Below, piece after piece: positions 35,011 to 47,959 of a DNA stretch of 64,000 bases (the first letter of the stretch is position 1; every line of letters starts with the position of its first letter). A program made the translations under genes and the position numbers. The notes beneath the pieces are model-generated. The model ran no database searches. It was not told where the DNA came from and saw only the letters and a list, made by a program, of their open reading frames with translations. The stretch comes from Homalodisca vitripennis. Its lineage: Eukaryota; Arthropoda; Insecta; Hemiptera; Cicadellidae. The stretch covers positions 47,801,001-47,865,000 of the forward strand of contig NC_060214.1 in the NCBI RefSeq assembly GCF_021130785.1, in the 5' to 3' direction.

Positions 35011-38000
35011 AAGACCTTCTCGACTAGTCATTGTGGATCCTGCATTCATGAGTGCCTTTTGAATCATGCAACATATCAGTAATTTATATACCACATCCAT
35101 AAGCACCATTTGAGCAGCAATGCGAAAAGGAGAAACATGGGCATGAAACCTGACTTTGAAAATGAACCTGTTATAAGATCCTGTAATTTTCCATATTCTA
35201 TTAATGTCGCCTCTTGAGAAACTGTTCTAATAGTCAGGATAATAGTAGCCCAATACTGAAAAAACCTATGACTGCATGAGCTGCAGCTTCGCAATTTCTA
35301 GTAGCAGTGTTCTAAACCTGTGCAGGCCTCTCAGACTAACCAAGAGCACAATTGAAGATGTGAGAAACATAGTCAATGAAAGTGAAATTGCTGTGAAGGA
35401 AAACTTTAGACTAACTGTATGGGCAGTCCACAATTATCCAATGTTCTTGATTAGATCTCATTCATGGCTCATTTAACATTTTCTTCGGTAAAGCATAAAA
35501 TGTCAATAGCCATGTCAGTTGTCAGTATCACTGCTTGCTTCCGTTTGACGAAAGTGTTTGTTAATATTGTTAATTTTCAATTCACAAGGCTTGTTTTCAC
35601 TAAATTCTTTGCCAATTCACTTTTTCTTAGACAGTTCCAGAATTCAGTAAGGAAACTCCAAAATGCCTAATTTTGTTTTAATTAGGTATATTTCACATTG
35701 CGTACCCCAATAATTTTTCATTACTTTCTATAATTTTCTCAATATTTGGTGTATTTAGTTTCCCAAATATATAAATTTACTTTTTATATATGTGAGCTTG
35801 ATTGATTTCTTGTTTCCTCCACAGAACCTTCTTCTAAGTCTCCTGTTTGCAGATAACAGACGCATGTTCCTCACAGATATTCTTAACATTAGTGGTAAAA
35901 ATCTCTGATATCTGTAAAACTAATTGAACTGGGCCAAAATTAGATAAGTCTTGATAACTTATAAGTTTCAACTTCAACTTCACAAGTTTCACAGTAAGCA
36001 AGTTTGTTGTCAGTAACTTTTACACCTCTATAGTAAATAATACTGGAAGCCTCTTAACACCAGACTAACTTACGTGGCTAATTGTGTAAATTTTAGCTCC
36101 TCTTTGGAAAAGTAGTCTATTTTAAGCTGGTATTTTTGCACGCCATGGCAATTTTATTTAGTATAACGCAATCAACCAATTGAAAGGAATTTTTTGTTTA
36201 GCACATCTATAAGCAGAGGCGCCCAAACGGTCTATACCAAAGCACAAAGGAAATGTACACTAATAAATAAACCTTACCTTTAATGGCTAATAATAATAGT
36301 TTATTACAACACTCAGAGAAGTAAAATCATTTTGCCTGAGACGTATATCGCCGAGTGACTATATATTTGCATAGGCCTTAAATAAAATGCTATATCCAAT
36401 AATACTGCCGTGAAAAATTTTTAAGGTGTTCAGTTATCAATCAAAATATTTCTCTTAACTTGATCCCAACGCATGCTGATGATCGTGCGAACTTGTAACT
36501 TCCATCTAAAACAAATATATTAAAAATATTGCGTTTCAATAATTTTATACAAAAATGTTTTGTATTTTTATTTGTCAAATAAAATGAATATAACATTATT
36601 TGAGTTGAGATAGTGTATAAATCTGAGAACTTGTATTAATAATATCAATTTCAATTTTCTACTATTTAACAACTGTTTTAATTAAAGCTAGATAAATAGA
36701 ATTCTAACTCTATGAGGATGAAACTATATTATGTCTTTTTCCTACCGGTAAACAATAAGTAGAAACACTGAAACACGTATTTATTTAAAGCGTACTGACC
36801 TTTAAACAGTATTCCTTAAGGCAATAATCATAAACTGACCACGTCACTGTGACCGGATATTCACTAACCAGATATCCTCTCTGATGACGGCATTAGAGTT
36901 CTCGTTAGCTTTAACTGAGTCTTTATCCTCGGTAGGTACGCCCTTCCCTTTCATCCCCTGAGTTACAGAAACCACTACAAGTAAAATGGGTAACTCAGTA
37001 AAGTTGAAAGACAGATAGAGAGAGATGAAGTTACTTTAAAGTTATATTATGTTTTTTTAGCAAGATATTAGTGTGTTATGATACAATGTATTGGGAATTA
37101 ATATTTTGGAAACGAATTTTCATCTACACGTTCTATTTTTAATATTTATTATAATATGGGTTTACGTTTTTTTTTTCTTAGATTTTCTTCTCAAATAGCT
37201 TCCGCTAGAGGGGATAAAAAATTACTGCACCGTAAACAAATGATTATTCTCAAATAAAACGTTTGAATTTGAATTATGTCCGATCCTTATGTGCACGCAT
37301 CCGTAATTATATGTTGGCACAAATTATTATTAGGAATTAAGTATAGTTATTACTATAATAGAATGTTAAAAGTTTGTTTGGAATATATTTACCAAATTCG
37401 TGTTAAATAAATTTGTGCGTCAGAAATTTAAGTTAGCAGAAACATAAAACATTATTATTAAAGCAACTGATGTGTCTCACGTTGTTATTTTACTAAACCA
37501 AATAAGATTAAATAATTTTCAGTAAAAGTAATTAAAATAAAACGACTTTATTTCAAGTATAATATTACTTCAAACAATGTTGTCCACTATTGCCTCATCG
37601 GTATAAAGCTTAAAATCCTTTTCATTTAATCCATGTAAAACAGATTTAAATATCAACAAAATTATTATATTTTATTTTTTAAGATTGTTATTCTTTGCGT
37701 CCGCAGGCTCAGTGTATTTTAGACTATCGTGTGAGAAGCATTCCTTGTGGTTTAGATAACTTTATGCGGTTAAGTCTGGACCTTGCCTTGGTCTAATCAG
37801 TGGCGTGAGAACACATTACGGAGAGTTGATCAGCGTGTGATTGTACCATGTTAATGGAGCATAACATAAGATTATATTGGCGCAATGCGATGGCTCTACC
37901 GGTGACTGGTGAGCAATAGCTTACTTATACTGCGGAGCATTTACTTAATTTATTTAAATTTGTTTTAAACTCAATATTTTATTAATTATATAAATAATAG

Positions 38001-38860
38001 GAGCTTTTTTGTGACATGTTAAATTGAAGAGTGTTAGTTCCGGTTTTTATTTAACCTGCTGAATACAATCTTAGTCTATATTACGTAAAACCTAATCTAT
38101 AAAATACGTCGTCGCCAAACTCAGTTAGGCAACATTAACACTGTACAAATTTCTTAAACAGTGAAGGAATATTGGAGTACCTTTCATATGCATAGGTATA
38201 AAGCGAGGAAATCATCTTTACCAAATCTCAAAACTGTGCAGCTTAGAAGTTCAGATAAAAAAAATTTAGAAAACATTCTTCCTTGTTTCATCAAGATAAA
38301 AATTCAAGGGTACACGATGGTTATTAGCTTCTGAACCTCAGGTTTGCTGAATGTATTCTCGTTTTTGTCCTGCCTTCTTCCAACCGTGATGTTATGTCAT
38401 GTTTAATATTCGTGTGTGACATTTTTATCGACTGTTGTGTTTCTAATATTGTTGGCTTATTCGTTGTGTTTGTACTGTGTTCTTGAATCTTAAACTATTA
38501 AGATTCCCGATGAAAAGTCTTCGCTTTTATCATTTATTGCAGCCGACAACTGAAGATGACATTAAAATTCCCAACTATAGTAGTTTATAACTACAATTTG
38601 AATTGTTTGACGAAGGTACGTAATTATTAGTCAATCTGCAGTTCAGGGCTATAATATGGAAATTAAAGCTATTAATAATTTTCTTAAGCAAACTTCCACT
38701 CGAGAAGTTATATTTAATAACGCGATTTAAAATTGTAATATTAGTAAAACTATAGCAAAACGTTTAACTGTTGAAAATGTTCAGGAAAATATATATGTGG
38801 AATAGTTATGAGAATACTTCATTTATTAATTGGTGGTGATCTAAATATACAAAAGTTAAA
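35010..38860. other. AT-rich stretch with no supported gene
   Basis: Open frames at 35076-35294 (minus), 35276-35476 and 35464-35670 (plus) show no motif I trust. The sequence near 38550 (GCCGACAACTGAAGATGA) recalls LINE 3' untranslated ends, but this is weak. Confidence 0.35.
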
Positions 38861-38984
38861 ACTTATTATTTTTATATGACAAATAATATATATTTACGAT
38901 CACACGGCGTGATAAGAGCACCTAATGTCGGTGCGGTGTAATGTCAGTTTGTATTATTGATTTAGCTTTTGATTTTGAAACTCC

Positions 38985-39235
38985 TATCTGAGGAATATTG
39001 GAAAATTGACCGATTATAAACAGAAAGTAAATAGAGAGACAGACAGCAAAACAAATTACTTCTGGCAATGCCGTAGAGTGATTAAAGAGGAAAAACCATG
39101 CAAGTAACCCATTTTTTTTAGTTGGTGATTGGTATAGCTTATCCCATTCTCGTTATATAAAGTTAGTTATTAAAAATGATCGGCTTAAAAAGATTATAGG
39201 ACTGCAGAATTTTTACCATCATTATATGTTATAAA
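38985..39235 (+). repeat. Left block of the large unit, copy 3
   Basis: It shares AAAATTGACCGA, TAAATAGA and TTTTTACCATCATT with copy 1 and GGTATAGCTTATCCCATT with copy 2. Confidence 0.55.
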
Positions 39236-39475
39236 TGATATATCGAGGATCCTAATCTGTAATATTCCTCAGATGTAATATAATTAATACACAATTTGTA
39301 CTCAAACGAACAACGTGTGGCATTATACTGCCAATAAAAATAAAAATTTTTGTCATACTTGACATCAGCTCAGTTTAGATAGAAGAAAATAAAATCTCTT
39401 CACAGAAGTCAAAAGCACAAACAATACGTCACATCCACATAAGTAAATAGGAACTATAACCAGAAAATTGAAGTC

Positions 39476-39660
39476 GGTACTTCCTGAGGTATTGCGGCTT
39501 GTCATCTGAAACAATGAGAAAGGAAGACAATTATCGGGATAGGGGAAAGCCGGACACCTCCAGCGATTGCTTTTGGTCGTAGACCTCAATAAAATAGTCT
39601 CCACAAATATTGTTGCTTGATTTCTTTTGGCAGTTTGTCGGATATTTATTTTTGTTTAGC
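39476..39660 (+). repeat. Block shared by large-unit copies 2 and 3, second member
   Basis: Aligned with 9918-10110 through TCATCTGAAACAATGAGA and the following GA-rich and T-rich segments. Confidence 0.5.
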
Positions 39661-40009
39661 ATTCCATTACCGTTTGTTGTAGGTTTTAAGTACGTTTGTT
39701 TATTTATTAAGTTTTATACAGCTCAGGAAATGGGTGGACTTAATCTTTGAAACGTAGTGTTTTATGTTTTTTTAACTGATGGGAAATATTCAAAATCCTA
39801 TTGTTATTTGCGCCATTTACTTAGGACAGTTTTATTTGAATGACATGTGTTTTGTGGTAACAGAGTAAGTTTGTTTATAACATTTTTATGAAGTGTGATG
39901 TAAAAGTTTAATTTTAACCGTAAAACATAAAATAATTGTTGGGTTACATTATTAATTCAACTCAAGTGATTTACATAAAAAATTTTACAATTATTTCAAT
40001 TTACATAGC

Positions 40010-40400
40010 AAATTTAATTTAGCTATTTTTTCTAGAAACAATATAAGCAGATTAGACTTAAAAACATGCTAAATGAATTTAACCATTCTATAATACACTG
40101 CAGATCTAAAGGTAAAAGCAGTAATGGGTTAAATACGATAGAGACATTTTTAATGCATGAGTAATATTTTATCCATCAGTTAATTGGAAGTTTGACTTTT
40201 AGCGATTAGTCTGAAATTTGTGGCTACAGTATATTACGACAAGGCTGGGTATGACAGTTATAGAATCGTTACCGTAGTCTGTATAATGGAGCTTATATCT
40301 TCTACAAGTCCGCAGTGCACGTATATAACCGTGGCCACGATCTGGCCTTTGACAGTTAAACCTTGCTTTAGTCTTTCCGATTTTGTCTATTCTTTATACT
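40010..40400 (+). repeat. Core block of the large unit, copy 3
   Basis: It contains TGGAGCTTATATCTTCTACA, CACGTATATAACCGTGGCCA and CTGGCCTTTGACAGTTAAAC; the last is shared closely with copy 4. Confidence 0.75.
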
Positions 40401-40686
40401 AAACCAATTCTAAACTATTAACAATGAAGAAGTTCAAAATGAATTCTATTCATCGTTTTGACATCATAAATACCTGCACTAAAAAAGGGGCCTGTTTGTC
40501 TCGTTTCCTAACACAGTCTACAATAAGCGGAAGTTGGAAGTGGAGCTGACCTCAAAAATCGCATTGTACAACAATATTTAGATCAGTAAAAAGAGCATTA
40601 CTTGGAACCTTCTGTAAGAACTGAATGAAACTGGGATTGGTAGAAACTAACTTACGTGAGTTAATTGAAACATCCTTTCTGATTCC

Positions 40687-40689
<3 letters not shown>

Positions 40690-40739
<50 letters not shown>
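40690..40739. repeat. (TA)n microsatellite at SINE tail
   Basis: An uninterrupted alternating TA run of about 50 bases that ends where the SINE tail begins. Confidence 0.97.
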
Positions 40740-40743
<4 letters not shown>

Positions 40744-40904
40744 TTGTATAAATAGCCTTATTTAATTGCAATAAACATTGAATCACAAAAAGTACTTGCT
40801 CCGCCGGGAGTCTAACCCGGATCTCTCACTTGCCGGGTGAATGTGCTACCATTACACCACAGAGCGCTTACTTTTTCCGATTCAATTATTTTGTATTTGG
40901 CCGT
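40740..40904 (-). repeat. tRNA-headed SINE, copy 2
   Basis: Co-linear with 30000-30172, slightly shorter in the tail. The tRNA-like head is 40798-40865. Its anticodon stem is fully paired here, unlike copy 1, but the B box is changed (GGTTAGACTCC). Similarity ends at GGCCGT in both copies, fixing one boundary. Confidence 0.75.
40798..40865 (-). tRNA. tRNA-like SINE head, copy 2 (not a working tRNA)
   Basis: Acceptor GCTCTG/CGGAGC, A box TGGTGTAATGG, anticodon arm TTCAC/GTGAG with loop CCGGCAA, and an altered T loop. Loop position 33 is C, not the near-universal T. Confidence 0.55.
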
Positions 40905-40999
40905 CAAGTTTGGATTGTCAGATGATGGGAGGGGAACATTTTGAACACTTACTTTGATCACAGGTACTTAAAAATTGGTGTTTACTTGTAATACTTAAT

Positions 41000-43870
41000 A
41001 ATTTACATTGTTCAATTGTTTTAAAATTCAAATAGCTATAACTACTGAATAAATCCACCTTTTGAAGTCCGGTTTGCGGCATTGTACTCTGCTAAGTAAG
41101 ATATTTAATTTGATACAAAACTTGACATATGCTGCTATTTAAGAATTTTGTCTGACTCCTTGTGGACCGTCCCCCAAAGGGATAATCCGGTCGGTAATTG
41201 GGCTGATGTGTGCGTTACTATCACCAGTAAGCACGTGTGAACTTTGGTATTTCTTTCTATTGTGGTTCAAAAACTAAAAAGAGGTTCCAGACTTAATTGT
41301 CACCATGTATATATTTAGAAGCATTTTGTACTGAGCAAAGTCTTCTATTTCTATAACCGGAAATAAGGCTACAAGACCATTTATTTAGATTCAATAGTGT
41401 TTAATCTTGTTGGTCAAAGCATTACTCGTATCAAATTTTCAAATATAAATTTAAGAGGCAGACGACAGTATATCTATACAAAAAAAATGTAAGTATAGAA
41501 TAGCCAGGTTGTTCTATAGTCCCACAAAGAGTATTTTATCTTATTTTAGGATACTTTATTTTATTGAGTTGGTTATTGAACGAAAGTTTATATGACGAAA
41601 TTGCATTATATTAAATACATAAATGGTAAAACATTATTTCAGAATATGTTTAAAGATTTATTCTTTCTGCAAAGTAATGGAAGCTAGTGACAATAAAGCC
41701 ATATAGAGTAATTTGTTTTGTACGGTTTAAGTTTGAAAAATAAAGGCTTTAATTCCATTTCGTAAACTATTTAAATGCTGTTAGCTTATGCCCATCACGA
41801 GGAAAGGTTCCATATTTAAATTATATTTGGGGATGGTGAGTGTAAGTTTGTATAACAAACTAAGTTGGGGAGTTCCATATTTTACGTTTTAAGAGGCAGT
41901 TGTCTGCATTAACTAAAAAAATATTTTTAATTGCATCAAGCATTAATTATTGTTTTGTATTTAGTTAATTCCTTTAAAGAAATATTAATGAATTAAATAT
42001 TGTATTTACGCAAAATAACTATTTCGATGAATCTACAATCAAAATATAAGATGAGAAATAACTTCCGTTCCAAACTGAGTTAATTATAAGATATTTTTTA
42101 TAATATACCTTTACGTAAAAAATAAACTTGTATATAACTTTTATTCACATAATTTAAATGTATTAATGGTATGGTAAATTAACATAGTTAATTATTAGGC
42201 ACTATACGTATATATCAACTTAAATAATTATTTATTTAAATGAATGGGCGTGATATAGAAGATGTAAATAGTACATGAGATCAATTCTTATATGGTCAGA
42301 ATTAATGCTACTCCTCAAAATTCATATAGCCGAGTGGGCAGACCAATGTTAATAATGTATTACAACCTTATCACTGTCCATTAAATTGACTACAGAAATC
42401 TTACCACGAAATTATTTTCATCATGTTTCGTTTCATCATATATACTTAACCGTTTCAGAAATAATTCTAGCGAAAGTAATGTATATACTGTTCCATTATT
42501 TCATTAGCAAGAAGGAGAACAGTAATACGTGGAACCCATCAGAGGACCGGAGAATATTAATTTAACTTTCCAATAGTAACGTTTATCGCATAGTAAAGTA
42601 ATGAGATATAAACGGTTTAAATTAAATCACATATTTAAAACATGATACATTTTTATTTAATTTAACTTAATTACATTCTTGAAAGATCTTGTTGTACTAA
42701 ATTCTTACTGTAAGATCGCAGTAATACACATTACTATTAATTGTACACTTCAATAATCTATGAATTAATATAATTAACTTTTAATGAGCTGCTCCTTTCA
42801 AAAAAGCCTTGCAGTTTAATGTGCGCGTTCATTATTATATATTTATATCATGTAATTACTTAAAGTATAGCAAGTATGCACAATGTCCCTGAACACTCTA
42901 GTCACTAGTTTTAAAACTACAGGATACATTTCAATTCCTCAACTTGGATTGTACGTCGGTAAGTATTTAAACAGGCACACCAGTGTCTGAGTCCTTACTA
43001 ACTTTAGTTTGATCTAGAACCTTTCTGAAAATAAGTTATCCAGTCCTTATTATTCACTAATTTTTCTTGTCTATCATCCTTACTATTCATTCCGTAATAG
43101 ATTCTCTCCGCTACCTTACCATTATATCCATGGGTGTCCAAGCGAACGCTTCTTAAGATTCTAGTCAATTGTTTCCAGCGTCTAGCTTCCTTTAATAATG
43201 ATTTTCGTGAGTGTCCTACTACAAAATGCCAATCAGCTTCTTGATCCAGTCATGTTCTTAATCCCGTTGAATTAAAAAAGTAAAGTCCTTTCGATTCCTA
43301 GTCTGCAGGTTCAAACCGAAGTTTCCATACTACTACTACCAAGGACCCACCGCTAGCATATAATGACCTATTCAGTTTAATCCAAGACTACATACATACG
43401 TTATATAAACTCATGCTTGAAGCAGGCAGGGCAAGTGGTTATATAAGAAACTTTTGATTAAACCTAAATATTACTAAATACATAAAGATAGTTTTATTGA
43501 ATCCAAACTTTAATGTTCAAGTTTTCATGAATTGTTATAAAAAAGTTTTGAAAGTAATTCGAGAAAGTATTCTCATTTCAATTTCACTACAAAATATAAC
43601 TAACTAAATTCAAAACTGGAACCATAAGTGCAGATAAACAATTATAAAAATACATATAAAGTGGTTTGGTGGGTATCAATAACATTAGGGATAAATTATA
43701 AAATTTTTACAGTTTCAGCTAACTTAAAGCAATAAGGTATTTTTACAATCTTACGTATATAACGCGTATTTTCAGGTTTTTTTATTATGAAAATTCATAT
43801 CAGTTTGAATTACTGGTGCACCGATTAATATTAAATGTTTGTATTAAATATATTTTATAAATAAACATGC
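41000..43870. other. AT-rich interior of large-unit copy 3
   Basis: No supported gene. A slightly GC-richer patch at 43000-43390 has no recognisable motif. Confidence 0.35.
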
Positions 43871-43879
43871 ACAAAGACT

Positions 43880-45360
43880 GTAAAAGTATCGTTATCACAG
43901 ATTGATGTTTCACTCTTTTAACAAGGGGGTCTTACAAGTTATTTTAACATGGGATATTAACATAAAATTAATTTGAAAGTCCTGTATATATGTTTGTTTA
44001 ATAAGGCCATGTTTCACTCTTATTTATATTGACTGATTTGAATCCCCTAGAAGATATTACCAAAGTTACATTCTTAGGTGTGAAACGATGGCAATAGGCC
44101 ATTTATATTAAACGTTTAAAAACCACACTATTGAATTCACGTATTTATACTGTAAGCAATATTATTTTGATAAAATACGAGCATTTACTTCTAGCTAGTT
44201 TGTACCTACCAGTGGAACATTTATTGAGCACACCATAAACCGATGAATGAATTATATGTAGGCAATGTAATGAAGAACCAGGAGCAGCACATCACTAATC
44301 GCAAATTTTGAGATATTACGGTAGTTTACTGCTCACGATTTTTATCATTAAAGACTAAACTTAAGAAAAAGTCTCTTCCCTGGTGCCGCTATCAGCTTTC
44401 ACAATAGATCTAAACATCCTTTCTTCAAGGATGACATGACTACTGTCCATCCTCGTAGAAATTCAATAAAAGGCGGCAAAAGGCTGCTCCTATCCCCAAC
44501 CTTACCGACTCTGATTGTACGGTTATTCCGAAACACCGCGAAGATCGTTTAGGATGGTGTAATGATTTTTGAATTTTTTCTGTGTGAAGTGGTCAAAATA
44601 TGTACGTGTTCATACATTTCCTAAGCGATGAACTGATGATCAAAAACTCCTGAGCTTTAGTTTAACAGTCATGAAAATATATCAAGAGACCTGTCGATTT
44701 TCATGCTTATTTATCTCTCAAGTAGAGGTAATAACTGATATTGAACCTAGTTTGTACACCAAAGTTAGTTACAGTTTCTAGTGTATAATAGGATTAACCC
44801 ATATTGACGTGCTAATATCGGGGAAGTGTGATTAGTTTCTGGTGAAACACATTTTACTTTAAGAGACGATGTAATGCTTGGTATAGTAAAATGAGTTATA
44901 TTTCATGGTAAAATAAATCTAGTTTGGACGATCACATGTTTTTTATATTGAGTATAATGTATTCCAATGTTTACGTAATAAATAAATAATTAGCAATCAT
45001 TAATAATTAGGCAGAAATAGGAGAAATAAAGTAAGGATTCATTAAATGTATTAAATTTATATTTTGTATCCATAACCAATATCATTAAATTTGGTAATTA
45101 CTATTAATTGTAAATTAACATAAGAAAATACAGGAACATACTTCATCAGAAGACGTCTTCAGCTCCGGATGTTGACTTGTGAAATAGGATTATTTCAGTA
45201 AACAAGGTTCAAGCTATTTAAGCATACATTGTTCCTGGTTTTAACATATGTCCTGCCTATGGATTTGGTTTTTATAGGGTAGATATTACTTTAGTACCTC
45301 TTTATTGTTACTGACATGAGTTTACATTAAAGATTTTCTTTTATCTATCTCCTTAACATT
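43880..45360 (+). repeat. Dispersed repeat family F, copy A
   Basis: Patchy but co-linear with 50690-51830: TGTATATATGTTTGT, TTATTTATATTGAC-like, GATATTGAACCTAG, AAGACGTC-TCAGCTC and ATTACTTTAGTACCTC. Non-coding. Confidence 0.5.
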
Positions 45361-45695
45361 AACAAGATATACCTAGTAAATGAATTGTACTTCCTCTTAC
45401 TTACAACAATGAACTTGGGATTTCATTGCATGAGAAGATTTTAAGATAATTTGACATGAAGAGCAAAGCATAAATGAGTAAACTAGATAATGATAATCAT
45501 TTTATATAGCTTTGTTATTCAAAGGCCTATAATACAATCTTACATTAACTCTAAGAAGCTATTTATGTAAGATTTGGTTTCACATCATGGCTGTTTGGGT
45601 CAAATATAGTTAGGGTTAGGTAGCAGCAAAATAACTAAACATCCATAGGTTATGTTTAGTATTATCTAGCAAATCCAACAAAGGGTGGAATCCAA

Positions 45696-45926
45696 TTGAG
45701 GAACGTTGTTATTTTTATGATTAACTATAATAATTTGTGGGGAACTATACTTGAGAATGGGGAAAATATTCAAAGGCGAGACAAACGAATTATACCTAAT
45801 GAGATGGAACGCGCTCTGGTCCACAAAAACGAGCCGGAATCACGGGTTGCGTCCGGTGTCTGCAGGCGCTTAAAATTTGTAAGAACTCACTCCGCCCTTA
45901 TGGCAGGCATTATAGTAAAGATCTAA
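45696..45926 (+). other. Unassigned small open frame
   Basis: A 76-codon frame with moderate GC and a Lys/Arg-rich protein that I do not recognise. It lies inside large-unit copy 3 and has no counterpart seen in the other copies. Probably not a gene. Confidence 0.15.
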
Positions 45927-46565
45927 CAGTACTTTAAAACGCCTTCTAGGCTTAATAATATTGTTATACTTCACAACTGATTTATTGTTAGAAATTTTTG
46001 TAGCTGCCTTTTTACAGTGGATATTTTATTTATGTTTTATAAAAAACAGAATACTTTTACAGTATCAAAATTAGGTAGTGAAGACTACAGTCATTAAAAT
46101 ATGTAGCAGGGAAAAAAACACCATTTTTATTGACTGAATTTTGTTTCAAGGTAAAGTACATAAAATGTATAAACATGACAAACTTAATCTACGATAACAA
46201 TACACAGCAATTTTATACGGAGAATTATTTTTTTACTAAACAGGGAGTTGTGATAATCAATTACATAATTGGGCCCTAAAAATCTGTTTAGTTGGACTCT
46301 CTTATCATGAAATTCTACAATTTCGAAAAAATATACACTTATTATCATTTTCATGGAAAAATGACGTTAAAGACGTAAATGTACATTTTGTTAAGTTTAT
46401 AGATATGGAAATTGGTTTTAAAGCCATATTCTCGTTATATAGAAATTAAACTGGAGCTGTAAAGATCAAAGCGGTATAGTACATTTAGTTCTTGCTTTTA
46501 CACAACAAATCAGCTGTAAAACCAGTGATTCGTTACAAATTTTGGATCAACTGTTTATTTCTCGC

Positions 46566-46840
46566 TTGAAAACTGCAACTACAGTACAGTTGATCCACAG
46601 CTACACGCTGAATAAATCAGTCCACCATCAACCCAGCATTGTATATCATCCCTTGGGATCATCTGGTTAGTTTATCCTGTTGATGTAACCAATACTGGGG
46701 ACCTAATCTTGGTTGTTACCCTCCTGGGAAATTCACAATCATCCCGCTCTGATTTACTCTGCTTTACATTTGACCTCTCAAATGGTTATGGAGTAATAAA
46801 TCTTACTTGGAAAATCAACATTGGGCTCGAAGTGCACTTG
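46566..46840 (+). repeat. Right block of the large unit, copy 3
   Basis: It contains CCTTGGGATCATCTGG, TTTATCCTGTTG, TACTGGGGACCTAATCTTGG and CCTCCTGGGAAATTCACAAT. Confidence 0.8.
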
Positions 46841-47219
46841 TCCCTTTAAGTAATTTAATTGATCATTCGCCTTGTGTTTTAAATAAGAATTGTAACTCCT
46901 AATTTATTCTTAACTGCTATTTTTAATTCACAGTTTTAATATTTATTTAACTGTACGTGACGTATTCGGTTTACGGTTTTTTTTTGTTTTCTTTTAAAAA
47001 GTATTGTATTATCATTTTACTTAGCAATATTATCAGGTGTTGATTGTTTATTTAGATAGAATATTCGTTTTAAATAAAATTTAAAATCCATTTACTTGTT
47101 CTTGAAAATTTACTGCCATTGTGTCTAACGAAGGAAGTAAATCGAGAGGCCTCATTAAAATAAAAGTTTTAAGTATTGGTTTATGTCTTCTAAATGTAGT
47201 GATCATGTTAATAATGAAG

Positions 47220-47780
47220 TACTAAAATAATAGTTAATCTATAACTCCAGACGTAGACTGGGTGTTGCTAAACAATGTTTACAGAAACACCTTCAATCTT
47301 GCTAATCACCAAGGAACGAACCAAGTTTAGGACGTCTTCTTACCGTATTAGACGTGTAATTGTACTTATCAGGTTTTTTGTAATTATGGTAGACTTAGCC
47401 CACAATTTTCAATTATTATTTTAATAATACATTCTATAAACATTTATTCTCTTTCTCAGTGACAATTATTGGCATTTGCCTTATTCAAAACTAACCTTAC
47501 TTTGAAGCCTAACTCAGGTAAATATAAAAATTATTTTACACTTTTATGCCAGTAAAAATTTACAGTAATAATAATATCCTGATCTCTGAACGCTCTTTTT
47601 AGCAATCATTTTTCAATATCCTCGATATTGGCACGTCAAAAAGTTTAATAGAAGAAATTAAAATTAAAAATTTTCTGTGAATTGTATATTCAATATCAGT
47701 TAGTGCCTCGAGGCATGAACGATGCTAAACCTAGTTTCTTAAAGTTCTTCATGATAAATTTAAATATTCAACGTAAGGTT
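47220..47780 (-). repeat. Dispersed repeat family F, copy B (inverted)
   Basis: Its reverse complement matches 51270-51790: AAGAAGACGTCCT, TTTCTGTAAACATTGTT, ACGTCTGGAGTTATAGATTA, ATTATTTTAGTACTTCATTA and AGATCAGGATATTATTATTA are shared, the longest and closest matches in this family. Confidence 0.75.
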
Positions 47781-47959
47781 ACAATTTTCTTTGATATTTT
47801 TATAAATTATTATTACATGTTCATTATATTACTTAATACATGTATAATTTAGTTAAATAAGAAGCCACATCATTGTACTTTATACTAATAGAGGAAAAGA
47901 GTAGGTTACGTTTCAGACTTTTCTAAAGAGAGCAAGGGAGTCCAAATGAGACAATTATC

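Larger units (their letters stand above)
38870..47100 (+). repeat. Large diverged repeat unit, copy 3
   Basis: The third co-linear copy: left block 38985-39235, the copy-2-shared block 39476-39660, core 40010-40400 and right block 46566-46840. It is longer than the others because it includes a (TA)n plus SINE insertion (40690-40904) and a member of another repeat family (43880-45360). A short match to copy 2 (ATAAAGCCATAT-AGAGTAAT, near 41695) supports continuity. Confidence 0.5.

Noticed and set aside
35076..35294. Odorant-receptor-like membrane protein fragment
   Set aside because: A hydrophobic stretch is present but no family signature; it lies next to a LINE tail and may be part of it.
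43000..43390. SINE with GGTTTGAACC B box on the minus strand
   Set aside because: The A box is unconvincing and no second copy was found in the window.
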